DNA from: Sporosarcina cascadiensis
Lineage (GTDB): Bacteria > Bacillota > Bacilli > Bacillales_A > Planococcaceae
Assembly: GCF_009650995.1 (NCBI RefSeq)
Contig: NZ_WHVV01000010.1
Span: forward strand, 62,001 to 126,000
Direction: 5' to 3'
DNA length: 64,000 bases
In this document: positions 57,095-64,000 of the stretch, one piece after another
How the letters are laid out: each line of letters begins with the position of its first letter
How positions within the stretch are numbered: the first letter of the stretch is position 1
Translations under genes and position numbers: made by a program
The notes under the pieces: model-generated
Seen by the model: the letters and a program-made list of their open reading frames with translations, nothing else
What the model was told of the DNA's origin: nothing
The model's database searches: none

Positions 57095-57514
57095 ATGGGC
57101 TCTTTGCGTGACATAGATGTAAAACAGCTTAACGCACTTGCACTTGCTTATATGGGTGATGCGGTTTACGAACAGGCAGTGAGAGAACATTTACTGCGGT
57201 GCGGACGTGTAAAGCCGCAAGTTCTGCATAAGGAAGCAACGCGCTTCGTATCTGCGAAAGCGCAGGCGCAGATAATCATCACAATGAAAGAAAAAAACTT
57301 GCTGACAGAGGAAGAAAGTGCCGTCATGCGCCGCGGCCGCAATGCGAAGTCGGGCTCTGTCCCTAAAAACACGGATGTGACGACCTATAATTACAGTTCG
57401 GCGTTTGAGGCGGTTCTTGGCTATGTCTATTTATTAGGCAGGCAGGAACGGCTTGCCGAGCTAATAGGAAAAGCAATTCATTTTGTGGAACATCCTGAGG
57501 AGGAAATGGCATGA
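57095..57514 (+). CDS. mrnC: Mini-ribonuclease 3
   Basis: 139 aa RNase III catalytic domain without the RNA-binding domain. [15 protein letters not shown] carries the signature acids, and [13 protein letters not shown] and the second acid region [10 protein letters not shown] follow. It trims 23S rRNA precursors. Start at 57095 just after cysS, with AAGAGGGTAA as ribosome site. Overlaps rlmB by 4 bp. Confidence 0.95.
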   Translation: MGSLRDIDVKQLNALALAYMGDAVYEQAVREHLLRCGRVKPQVLHKEATRFVSAKAQAQIIITMKEKNLLTEEESAVMRRGRNAKSGSVPKNTDVTTYNYSSAFEAVLGYVYLLGRQERLAELIGKAIHFVEHPEEEMA

Positions 57515-58266
57515 CGGCGGAAGAAGTAGAACTGATTGGCGGCAGGAACCCTGTAGTAGAAGCATTGCGTTCTGGAAGACAATTGAATAAGATCTGGGTG
57601 GCGGAAGGTGTAAATAAGAAAAGCATCGGCGAGATTATGAAGCTCGCGAAAGAAGCGGGTGTAGTCATCCAGACGGCACCGAAACAAAAGCTGGACGGCA
57701 TGACAGAGCTGACGCATCAGGGAATTGTCGCTTCTGTGGCGGCATATGACTATGCGGAGCTTGATGATTTGTTTGAAGTTGCGAAAAACAGACAGGAAGA
57801 TCCTTTCTTTATCATTTTGGATGAACTTGAAGATCCGCATAACTTGGGGTCGATTTTACGTACTGCCGATGCGGCCGGCGTTCACGGGGTCATCATTCCG
57901 AAACGGAGATCGGTGGGGCTGACAGGAATAGTGGCAAAAGCTTCAACGGGTGCCATCGAGCATGTCCCTGTCGTGCGTGTCAATAATTTATCGCAGACTG
58001 TCGATGATTTGAAAAAGCGAAATATATGGATTGCGGGAACAGATGCATCCAACTCGACGGATTATCGCCGTATGGACGCAACGTTGCCTTTAGCTGTAAT
58101 TATTGGCAGTGAAGGAAAGGGCATGTCGCGAATCTTACGTGAAAAGTGTGATTTCCTGTATAGCTTGCCAATGACAGGCCACGTTACCTCGCTGAATGCT
58201 TCTGTGGCAGCAGCATTGCTAATGTATGAAGTTTTACGGAAGCGTCAAGATCAGACGACGTCATGA
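57511..58266 (+). CDS. rlmB: 23S rRNA (guanosine-2'-O-)-methyltransferase RlmB (SPOUT family)
   Basis: 251 aa. An N-terminal L7Ae-like substrate domain ([15 protein letters not shown]) is followed by a SPOUT knot with [32 protein letters not shown] and [26 protein letters not shown] overlap with mrnC and again with the next gene, so the three are co-translated. Confidence 0.94.
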   Translation: MTAEEVELIGGRNPVVEALRSGRQLNKIWVAEGVNKKSIGEIMKLAKEAGVVIQTAPKQKLDGMTELTHQGIVASVAAYDYAELDDLFEVAKNRQEDPFFIILDELEDPHNLGSILRTADAAGVHGVIIPKRRSVGLTGIVAKASTGAIEHVPVVRVNNLSQTVDDLKKRNIWIAGTDASNSTDYRRMDATLPLAVIIGSEGKGMSRILREKCDFLYSLPMTGHVTSLNASVAAALLMYEVLRKRQDQTTS

Positions 58267-58778
58267 AAAAAGACGTGCTGCTCGTTGATGGCTACAATAT
58301 TATCGGTGCGTGGCCTGAACTGCAGGAGCTGAAAAAAGAAGATTTTGCACAAGCGAGAGACCGTCTGATTGAAAGGATGGCTGAATATCAGGCACATAAA
58401 GGCTGGCGTGTCATTGTCGTTTTTGATGCACACTTGGTGCCCGGTATTGAGAAACGTAAAAAGCAATATCGAGTGGAAGTTTTTTTTACCAGGGAAAACG
58501 AAACTGCGGATGAACGGATAGAAAAACTTGTATCCGAACTCGCTGATCGACTAACGCAGATCCATGTGGCAACTTCAGATTTAGTGGAGCAATGGGTGGT
58601 ATTTGCGCAAGGGGCCTTGCGGGTATCAGCCAGAGAGCTTGAAATAGAGATGAAGGAAGTTGATCGATTGATTGCACAGAGAGTCAGAAAAATCCAAGAG
58701 GACAGGCCTTTTTCGAAAATCCCGCTGAGTGATGACGTGGCAGCGGCTTTTGAAAAAATGAGACGCGGCAGACAATGA
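58263..58778 (+). CDS. rae1: Ribosome-associated endoribonuclease Rae1 (YacP, NYN domain)
   Basis: 171 aa PIN-like NYN domain. LLVDGYNIIGAWPEL and VVFDAHLVPG contain the active-site acids; FTRENETADERIEKLV and the C-terminal helix complete the family. In Bacillus subtilis it cuts mRNAs in the ribosomal A site. It overlaps rlmB by 4 bp. Confidence 0.93.
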   Translation: MKKDVLLVDGYNIIGAWPELQELKKEDFAQARDRLIERMAEYQAHKGWRVIVVFDAHLVPGIEKRKKQYRVEVFFTRENETADERIEKLVSELADRLTQIHVATSDLVEQWVVFAQGALRVSARELEIEMKEVDRLIAQRVRKIQEDRPFSKIPLSDDVAAAFEKMRRGRQ

Positions 58779-58782
58779 ACGG

Positions 58783-58811
58783 TTGACGCGAAAAAATCCC
58801 GCGTCTATACT
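58783..58811 (+). promoter_or_regulatory. Sigma-A promoter of sigH
   Basis: TTGACG, 17 bp, TATACT, beginning 4 bp after the rae1 stop and 41 bp before the likely sigH start. Confidence 0.85.
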
Positions 58812-58851
58812 GTCGTTAATATACCAATAAGACTCTGGGGTGGAGAGGTTG

Positions 58852-59499
58852 GTGCGGAACATGGAAATTCGGAATAGAAAAAATGAACTTTCTGCAATAT
58901 CGGATGAAGAAATGATTGAGCAGATTCATCAGGGAAATTCGGATGTGCTGGAATATTTGATTACGAAGTTTCAGCCGATTGTCCGTATGAAAGCTCGGAC
59001 GTACTTTATTATTGGCGGGGACCGGGAAGATATTGTTCAAGAAGGAATGATCGGGCTGTATAAAGCGATTCGTGATTATCGTCCCGACCGGTTGAGTTCT
59101 TTCAAGGTGTTCGCTGAGCTTTGCATTACACGGCAGATCATTACAGCTATCAAAACAGCTACCCGGCAAAAACATATTCCGCTGAATACTTCTATATCTT
59201 TGGACAAGCCTATGTACGATGAGGATCAGGAACGTACACTGCTAGATATCATATCAGGGTCGACGCTTGATGATCCTGTGGACCTGATGATTCATAAAGA
59301 AAACTTTTCTTTCATGGAAGAAGAGATGAATAAAGTACTGAGTGCCTTGGAAAAAGAAGTGCTAACACTTTATTTGGAAGGTCAGTCGTACCGTGAAATA
59401 TCAGAAGTGCTGAATCGGCAAGTGAAGTCCATTGACAATGCGCTGCAGCGGATAAAGCGCAAGCTGGAGCATTCGATGGCGGTGGATTTAGTACGTTAA
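58852..59499 (+). CDS. sigH: RNA polymerase sigma-H factor
   Basis: About 215 aa. Region 2 (QIHQGNSDVLEYLITKFQPIV and GGDREDIVQEGMIGLYKAIRDY) and region 4 (LSALEKEVLTLYLEGQSYREISEVL) are intact. It directs early sporulation and post-exponential genes. The start is not settled: GTG 58852, TTG 58849 or ATG 58861 all follow GGAGAGG, and the N-terminus is not conserved enough to decide. Confidence 0.93.
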   Translation: MRNMEIRNRKNELSAISDEEMIEQIHQGNSDVLEYLITKFQPIVRMKARTYFIIGGDREDIVQEGMIGLYKAIRDYRPDRLSSFKVFAELCITRQIITAIKTATRQKHIPLNTSISLDKPMYDEDQERTLLDIISGSTLDDPVDLMIHKENFSFMEEEMNKVLSALEKEVLTLYLEGQSYREISEVLNRQVKSIDNALQRIKRKLEHSMAVDLVR

Positions 59500-59578
59500 T
59501 TCATCTGCAGTGAATTGACATGTTGTTGGTAAGGTGGTACTCTTTAGCAAGACTATTGTCTTGAATAGGTGAATCCAA

Positions 59579-59725
59579 ATGGTGAAAAAAATAATCATAT
59601 GCTGTGAGAATTGTGGTTCGCGAAACTATACGCTGCCGGCCAGTAATCAAAGTCGGGAAAGGCTTGCCGTCAAAAAGTTTTGCAGTCATTGCAACGCCCA
59701 TACGTTGCATAAACAAACCATTTGA
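59579..59725 (+). CDS. rpmG: Ribosomal protein L33 (zinc-binding type)
   Basis: 48 aa. Two cysteine pairs (CCENC and FCSHC) mark the zinc-containing form, and KKFCSHCNAHTLHKQT is the standard tail. The ATG at 59579 follows TAGGTGA. Lies between sigH and secE as in Bacillus subtilis rpmGB. The plus-strand frame is complete, starting MVKK and ending QTI. Confidence 0.93.
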   Translation: MVKKIIICCENCGSRNYTLPASNQSRERLAVKKFCSHCNAHTLHKQTI

Positions 59726-59781
59726 CCAGTTACATAGAGTCCGGTAATGGACGCTGTGTCATTCGGAAGGGTTGGAGAAGA

Positions 59782-59967
59782 ATGAGCAAGATCAGCGATT
59801 TTTTGAAAAAAGTTGTTTCGGAAATGCGGAAGGTCAGTTGGCCGAAGCGTAAGGAACTGACAAAGTATACGATAGTTGTTATTTCGACTGTCATTTTTAT
59901 GGCTGTTTATTTTGGGCTGGTAGACATGGGTATTTCAGAGGTCATGAAATGGTATACTGGTTTATAA
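59782..59967 (+). CDS. secE: Preprotein translocase subunit SecE
   Basis: 61 aa. The amphipathic EMRKVSWPKRKELTKYT motif is followed by one membrane span (VISTVIFMAVYFGLVDMGI). Essential clamp of the SecYEG channel. The start at 59782 follows GGAAGGGTTGGAG; an upstream in-frame ATG at 59722 overlaps the rpmG stop and is not used. Confidence 0.95.
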   Translation: MSKISDFLKKVVSEMRKVSWPKRKELTKYTIVVISTVIFMAVYFGLVDMGISEVMKWYTGL

Positions 59968-59996
59968 TAAGGTAAGTATGAATAGCTAGAGAATAT

Positions 59997-60024
59997 CCCG
60001 TTTTGATGAATAAACGGGTTTTTT
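59997..60024 (+). terminator. Terminator-like hairpin between secE and nusG
   Basis: CCCGTTT-N8-AAACGGG followed by TTTTTTC. It may reduce read-through from secE into nusG. Confidence 0.8.
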
Positions 60025-60075
60025 CAGTTTTAATTATAAGGGAGGGACGGACGCGCAGTCCTACATGTGATGGAG

Positions 60076-60612
60076 ATGGAGAAAAATTGGTATGTAGTTC
60101 ATACATACTCAGGATATGAAAATAAAGTAAAAGCCAATCTTGAAAAACGTGTTGAAACAATGGGCATGCAAGATAAAATTTTCCGTGTCGTCATTCCGGA
60201 AGAAGAAGAGACTGACATAAAAGAAGGCAAGAAAAAAACAGTCATGCGTAAAACGTTCCCCGGTTATGTGCTGGTGGAATTAATCATGACTGATGACTCT
60301 TGGTATGTTGTACGCAATACACCTGGCGTCACAGGATTTATCGGTTCTTCAGGCGGTGGAGCAAAACCTACTCCATTACTGCCGGAAGAAGTAGAATTCA
60401 TCCTGAAACAAATGGGAATGAAAGAGCAGCGCATTGATATCGACTTTGAAGTCGGCGAAAGTGTTACTGTTCTTGAAGGGCCATTTGCTCACTTTGAAGG
60501 TAAAGTGGAAGAGATCGAAATGGACAAAGGAAAAGTTACCGTTACCGTCGATATGTTTGGACGCGAAACAAGAATGGAACTTTCGTTTGACCAAGTTGAA
60601 AAAATGGATTGA
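60076..60612 (+). CDS. nusG: Transcription elongation/antitermination factor NusG
   Basis: 178 aa. NGN domain (MEKNWYVVHTYSGYENKVK, RKTFPGYVLVEL, VRNTPGVTGFIG) and a C-terminal KOW domain (FEVGESVTVLEGPFAHFEGKV). Binds RNA polymerase and affects pausing. The start is chosen by family N-terminus. GTG 60067 and ATG 60070 are alternatives, and none of the three has a well-spaced ribosome site, since the GGGAGGG at 60041 is too far upstream. Confidence 0.95.
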   Translation: MEKNWYVVHTYSGYENKVKANLEKRVETMGMQDKIFRVVIPEEEETDIKEGKKKTVMRKTFPGYVLVELIMTDDSWYVVRNTPGVTGFIGSSGGGAKPTPLLPEEVEFILKQMGMKEQRIDIDFEVGESVTVLEGPFAHFEGKVEEIEMDKGKVTVTVDMFGRETRMELSFDQVEKMD

Positions 60613-60634
60613 TGTGCAGTTGATATATTTCCTC

Positions 60635-60663
60635 TTGCAAAATGTGTGTAATGGTGGTATCAT
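60635..60663 (+). promoter_or_regulatory. Promoter of rplK-rplA
   Basis: TTGCAA, 17 bp, TATCAT, 22 bp after nusG. The remaining ~120-bp leader up to rplK contains GTGGGAGGGGCAACCC and CCACATCACGGACTTAAGG, a layout usual before rplK in Bacillales. Confidence 0.8.
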
Positions 60664-60786
60664 TTCAAAGGTCAGACGTAAAGTCTGCACGGATTAACCA
60701 ATTCTACCGACATTCGTCGGCAGGCACATATTTGAGTGGGAGGGGCAACCCAATTACCACATCACGGACTTAAGGAGGTGTGTCTC

Positions 60787-61212
60787 GTGGCTAAAAAAGT
60801 TACTAAAGTAGTGAAGTTGCAAATTCCAGCTGGTAAAGCAAATCCAGCACCACCAGTAGGGCCGGCATTAGGTCAAGCAGGTGTTAATATCATGGGATTC
60901 TGTAAAGAATTTAACGCTCGTACAGCTGATCAAGCAGGTTTGATTATTCCTGTTGAAATTTCTGTATTTGAGGACCGTTCATTTACATTCATCACAAAAA
61001 CTCCACCTGCAGCAGTATTGCTAAAGGTTGCAGCAAACGTTCAGAAGGGTTCTGGTGAGCCGAATAAGAACAAAGTTGCTACAGTTAAGCGTGATAAAGT
61101 TAGAGAAATTGCTGAACAAAAGATGCCGGACTTAAACGCGGCGTCAGTAGAAGCGGCGATGGCAATGGTCGAAGGTACTGCTCGCAGTATGGGATTCAAA
61201 ATCGAAGACTGA
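60787..61212 (+). CDS. rplK: Ribosomal protein L11
   Basis: 141 aa. [27 protein letters not shown], the [12 protein letters not shown] core and the C-terminal RNA-binding domain ([17 protein letters not shown]). GTG start after AAGGAGGTG. Part of the GTPase stalk base; needed for RelA activation. Confidence 0.97.
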   Translation: MAKKVTKVVKLQIPAGKANPAPPVGPALGQAGVNIMGFCKEFNARTADQAGLIIPVEISVFEDRSFTFITKTPPAAVLLKVAANVQKGSGEPNKNKVATVKRDKVREIAEQKMPDLNAASVEAAMAMVEGTARSMGFKIED

Positions 61213-61331
61213 TTTTGTATCTTCTTGATAAAGCAATGGTTTAAAGGTGAAGGCTGCGGTCGAGTGAGATTCGCAGCCTTCATTAAGTGGGAGGTTTAAT
61301 CCGTTAAAACCACAGAAGGAGGAAAATTCAC

Positions 61332-62030
61332 ATGGCTAAAAGAGGCAAAAAGTTCACAGAAGCAGCGAAGCTTGTCGATCGTACAGCTACGTACTCTGTG
61401 AAAGAAGCAATTGAACTTGCTAAAAAAACAACTACAACAAACTTTGACGCAACAGTTGAAGTAGCTTTCCGTCTTGGTATTGATACTCGTAAAAATGATC
61501 AGCAAATCCGCGGAGCAGTAGTGCTTCCAAACGGGACTGGTAAAACTCAGCGTGTATTGGTATTCGCAAAAGGTGAAAAGTTAAAAGAAGCAGAAGCTGC
61601 AGGAGCAGACTATGTAGGTGATGCAGAATATATCGCTAAAATTCAACAAGGCTGGTTCGATTTTGATGTAATCGTAGCTACACCGGACATGATGGGTGAA
61701 GTTGGTAAAATCGGACGCGTATTGGGACCAAAAGGTCTTATGCCGAACCCGAAGACAGGCACAGTTACATTTGATGTAACAAAAGCTGTTGAAGAAATCA
61801 AGGCTGGTAAAGTTGAATACCGTGCGGACAAAGCTGGAATCATCCACGCGCCAATCGGAAAAGCATCTTTTGATAACGAGAAGCTTGAAGAAAACTTCAC
61901 TACAATCTTTGATACGATTCAAAAAGCGAAACCTGCTTCATCAAAGGGAACTTTCATGAAATCAGTAAACGTTACGACAACTATGGGTCCTGCTGTAAAA
62001 GTTGATCCGTCCAGCGTAACTGTAAAATAA
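61332..62030 (+). CDS. rplA: Ribosomal protein L1
   Basis: 232 aa. [16 protein letters not shown] start, [31 protein letters not shown] and [21 protein letters not shown]. Binds 23S rRNA in the L1 stalk and commonly represses its own operon. AGAAGGAGGA precedes the ATG; rplK lies 119 bp upstream. Confidence 0.97.
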   Translation: MAKRGKKFTEAAKLVDRTATYSVKEAIELAKKTTTTNFDATVEVAFRLGIDTRKNDQQIRGAVVLPNGTGKTQRVLVFAKGEKLKEAEAAGADYVGDAEYIAKIQQGWFDFDVIVATPDMMGEVGKIGRVLGPKGLMPNPKTGTVTFDVTKAVEEIKAGKVEYRADKAGIIHAPIGKASFDNEKLEENFTTIFDTIQKAKPASSKGTFMKSVNVTTTMGPAVKVDPSSVTVK

Positions 62031-62034
62031 TTCA

Positions 62035-62063
62035 TTGACAGGCAACAAGTAATCTGCTAAGAT
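62035..62063 (+). promoter_or_regulatory. Promoter of rplJ-rplL
   Basis: TTGACA, 17 bp, TAAGAT, just after the rplA stop and upstream of the L10 leader. Confidence 0.85.
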
Positions 62064-62074
62064 TACGCTTGTTA

Positions 62075-62204
62075 TGATATAACCATTTGTACCGAAGACA
62101 GCAGGGGTGGCTTGCCGCTTAATGTTCCTGCCGAGGACAAGACGCTCTTTTTTAAAGATGACGACTTTCAGCCCTCATGTCTTAGACATTGAGGGCTTTT
62201 TATA
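62075..62204 (+). ncRNA. Ribosomal L10 leader
   Basis: The 5' UTR of rplJ contains the kink-turn-like region CAGGGGTGGCTTGCC with CCTGCCGAGGACAAGACG, then a terminator hairpin (AGCCCTCATGTC pairing with GACATTGAGGGCT, followed by TTTTTA). L10 or the L10-L7/L12 complex is known to bind such leaders and shut off the operon. Confidence 0.92.
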
Positions 62205-62241
62205 TCGGTATAAGTGACCCTAATTTTCAGGAGGTGTCAAC

Positions 62242-62742
62242 ATGAGCAAAGTTTTAGAAGCTAAACAGGCGGTTGTAACAGAAATCGCTGATAAGTTGAA
62301 AGAAGCAGCTTCTGTAGTAGTTGTGGACTACCGTGGTCTTACGGTTTCACAAGTAACAGAATTGCGTAAACAACTACGTGATGCAGGCGTTGAATTTAAA
62401 GTTTACAAAAACTCAATGACTCGCCGTGCGGCAGAATCAGCAGGACTTGAAGGCTTGAATGAACACCTTACAGGCCCGAATGCTATTGCATTCTCTAATG
62501 AAGATGTAGTAGCGCCAGCGAAAATCCTTAATGATTTCGCGAAAAAGAACGAAAAGCTTGAAATCAAAGCAGGTGTGATCGAAGGAACAGTCGCATCAGA
62601 AGCAGATGTTAAAGCATTGGCTACTCTGCCTTCACGCGAAGGACTATTGTCTATGCTACTCAGCGTTCTTCAAGCACCAGTGCGCAACTTCGCGCTTGCT
62701 ACAAAAGCAGTTGCAGAACAAAAAGAAGAACAAGGTGCATAA
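62242..62742 (+). CDS. rplJ: Ribosomal protein L10
   Basis: 166 aa. [40 protein letters not shown] and [22 protein letters not shown] fit, with a C-terminal helix for L7/L12 dimers. CAGGAGGTG precedes the ATG. Confidence 0.97.
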   Translation: MSKVLEAKQAVVTEIADKLKEAASVVVVDYRGLTVSQVTELRKQLRDAGVEFKVYKNSMTRRAAESAGLEGLNEHLTGPNAIAFSNEDVVAPAKILNDFAKKNEKLEIKAGVIEGTVASEADVKALATLPSREGLLSMLLSVLQAPVRNFALATKAVAEQKEEQGA

Positions 62743-62808
62743 TACCGCATCTTAATGACCGCCGGATCATATATACCGGCTAATACAACTTTCCAGGAGG
62801 AACTTAAA

Positions 62809-63171
62809 ATGACTAAAGAACAAATCCTAGACGCAATTAAAGAAATGACAGTTCTTGAACTAAATGAACTTGTTACAGCAATCGAAGACGAATTCGGCGT
62901 AACAGCAGCAGCACCGGTTGCAGCAGCTGCAGCAGGCGGCGGAGACGCAGCTGAAGAGCAAACAGAATTTGACGTAATCCTTGCATCAGCGGGTGCTGAA
63001 AAGATTAAAGTAATCAAAGCTGTTCGTGAAATCACTGGATTAGGCTTGAAAGAAGCTAAAGCTCTAGTAGACGAAGCTCCTAAAGCTCTTAAAGAAGGCG
63101 TAGCTAAAGAAGAAGCTGAAGAAATGAAAGCTAAACTTGAAGAAGTTGGCGCATCTGTAGAAGTTAAGTAA
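62809..63171 (+). CDS. rplL: Ribosomal protein L7/L12
   Basis: 120 aa. N-terminal dimerisation helices ([18 protein letters not shown]), an Ala-rich hinge ([13 protein letters not shown]) and a C-terminal factor-binding domain ([28 protein letters not shown]). The start at 62809 follows CCAGGAGGAA; 66 bp after rplJ. Confidence 0.97.
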   Translation: MTKEQILDAIKEMTVLELNELVTAIEDEFGVTAAAPVAAAAAGGGDAAEEQTEFDVILASAGAEKIKVIKAVREITGLGLKEAKALVDEAPKALKEGVAKEEAEEMKAKLEEVGASVEVK

Positions 63172-63187
63172 TTTCTGCTTATTGGAG

Positions 63188-63217
63188 AAAAGCCCGTCTA
63201 TTTGACGGGCTTTTTTC
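63188..63217 (+). terminator. Terminator after rplL
   Basis: AAAAGCCCGTC-N5-GACGGGCTTTTTT. Confidence 0.94.
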
Positions 63218-63301
63218 TTCATCTAGAGTGATTTTCTAAAAGTTTATCAGCGATTCCCTGTGTGGCATGAATCATTTAACATCATTCAAGGAGGTGTGAA
63301 T

Positions 63302-63904
63302 ATGGGCGAACATTATTACTCAAAAAACCCTCAGGTCACCAGTGCGCCAAAAAGGTGGAAGGCGGAGATCCGCGATCGGTCTTTTACATTTTCGACAGAT
63401 TCGGGTGTATTCAGTAAAAATGGTATTGACGAAGGTTCGCAATTATTGGCTGAAACGTTTAAAGAGCCGGGGATTAGGGGAGACTTCCTGGAAATTGGCT
63501 GTGGTTACGGGCCGGTTGCTCTTTCGATTGCTGCTTCTTTTCCTGAACGAATTGTTCATATGGTTGATGTCAATGAACGGGCCCTTGCTCTCTCGGGAAC
63601 GAATGCGGAAATTAATGGAATACGTAATGTGAAGATCTATGAAAGCAGCGGTGTTGAACGGGTAGGTGCCGGTCAGTTTGCGGCTGTAGTGACGAATCCG
63701 CCAATCCGGGCGGGTAAACAAACCGTTTTTTCATTTTATCAAGGGGCTTTTGAGAAACTTGCCCAGGGCGGAGAGCTGTGGGTCGTGATCCAGAAGAAAC
63801 AGGGTGCACCTTCTACTATTGAATACTTGAAAAAGCTGTTTGGAAATGTCGAAACGGCCGCTAAGAGAAAAGGGTATTTCATTCTGTTAGCAAAAAAAGG
63901 TTGA
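63302..63904 (+). CDS. Class I SAM-dependent methyltransferase, RsmC-like (YbxB)
   Basis: 200 aa. LEIGCGYGPVALSIA is the SAM-binding motif I, and TNPPIRAGK is the NPPI-type catalytic motif of the RsmC/RlmG group that methylates guanine N2 in rRNA. HYYSKNPQVTS at the start is typical of the Bacillus member between rplL and rpoB. The start at 63302 follows AAGGAGGTG. Confidence 0.93.
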   Translation: MGEHYYSKNPQVTSAPKRWKAEIRDRSFTFSTDSGVFSKNGIDEGSQLLAETFKEPGIRGDFLEIGCGYGPVALSIAASFPERIVHMVDVNERALALSGTNAEINGIRNVKIYESSGVERVGAGQFAAVVTNPPIRAGKQTVFSFYQGAFEKLAQGGELWVVIQKKQGAPSTIEYLKKLFGNVETAAKRKGYFILLAKKG

Positions 63905-63929
63905 CAGTGGGATATGTTTATAGTAGCAT
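63901..63929 (+). promoter_or_regulatory. Probable rpoB promoter
   Basis: TTGACA, 17 bp, TAGCAT. The -35 box overlaps the stop codon of the methyltransferase gene. rpoB itself is beyond the window edge and is inferred from the gene order. Confidence 0.7.
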
Positions 63930-63960
63930 TATTAAATGCATAAATAATTATATTGCAGCT

Positions 63961-64000
63961 GTATGCCCTTTTGACTGAAACATCAGAAAAAAAGGCATAC
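63961..64000 (+). promoter_or_regulatory. Hairpin in the presumed rpoB leader
   Basis: GTATGCC at 63961 pairs with GGCATAC at 63994, with partly pairing T and A runs inside. It ends at the window edge, so what follows cannot be seen. Confidence 0.5.

Overview
The window looks like chromosomal DNA of an endospore-forming member of the Bacillales, most likely a Planococcaceae such as Sporosarcina. This is inferred from gene content and protein style, not from a database match. It carries a GerA-type germinant receptor operon, a CotD-like coat protein, sigH, the ctsR-mcsA-mcsB-clpC operon, a DesK/DesR membrane-fluidity switch, a cysES T-box and the rplKAJL cluster leading to rpoB. Almost every reading frame is intact and has a good Shine-Dalgarno sequence. 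No tRNA, rRNA, CRISPR or phage genes were recognised.

Layout. 1-7 kb: end of an oligopeptide ABC transporter operon, followed by ldcA-ykfB-ykfC, together a murein-peptide uptake and recycling set. 7-15 kb: a lipoprotein, an acyl-CoA thioesterase, a YtrA-type GntR/ABC operon with its operator, a DUF2207 protein, mscL, a PAP2 phosphatase and a YtxJ-like protein. 15-20 kb: fatty-acid desaturase with desK-desR, then D-serine dehydratase. 20-23.4 kb: a thiamine salvage operon (thiM-thiD-thiE-thiW) behind a TPP riboswitch. 23.5-32 kb: a DUF3238-like protein, a two-component pair, a gerB-gerA-gerC operon and htrA. 32.6-36.3 kb: aldehyde dehydrogenase plus DUF779, a DCC-family protein and a coat protein. 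36.3-44 kb: metH and the bifunctional homocysteine methyltransferase/MTHFR gene under a SAM-I riboswitch, then bioY-bioB. 44-64 kb: ctsR operon, radA, yacL, ispD-ispF, gltX, T-box-cysE-cysS-mrnC-rlmB-rae1, sigH, rpmG-secE-nusG, rplK-rplA, rplJ-rplL with the L10 leader, an rsmC-like methyltransferase and the rpoB promoter. disA, normally between radA and yacL in Bacillus, is absent from that slot.

The most unusual content is intergenic. Four separate loci (3841, 8165, 20252 and 32224) each hold an array of exactly seven units. Each unit is an 8-bp core, YGMTCATW, followed by a variable 13-bp spacer, so all 24 start-to-start intervals are exactly 21 bp, or two DNA helical turns. I do not recognise this as a named element. 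A second family consists of transposase-less elements with GGNTCT-type inverted ends and 8-bp target duplications (18331-18807 and 35117-35809, plus a diverged relative near 32140-32446), reminiscent of ISL3-type non-autonomous elements. One of the 21-bp arrays lies inside the third copy. A third family is a run of three ~120-bp hairpin repeats with compensatory stem changes, sitting between the T-box terminator and cysE.
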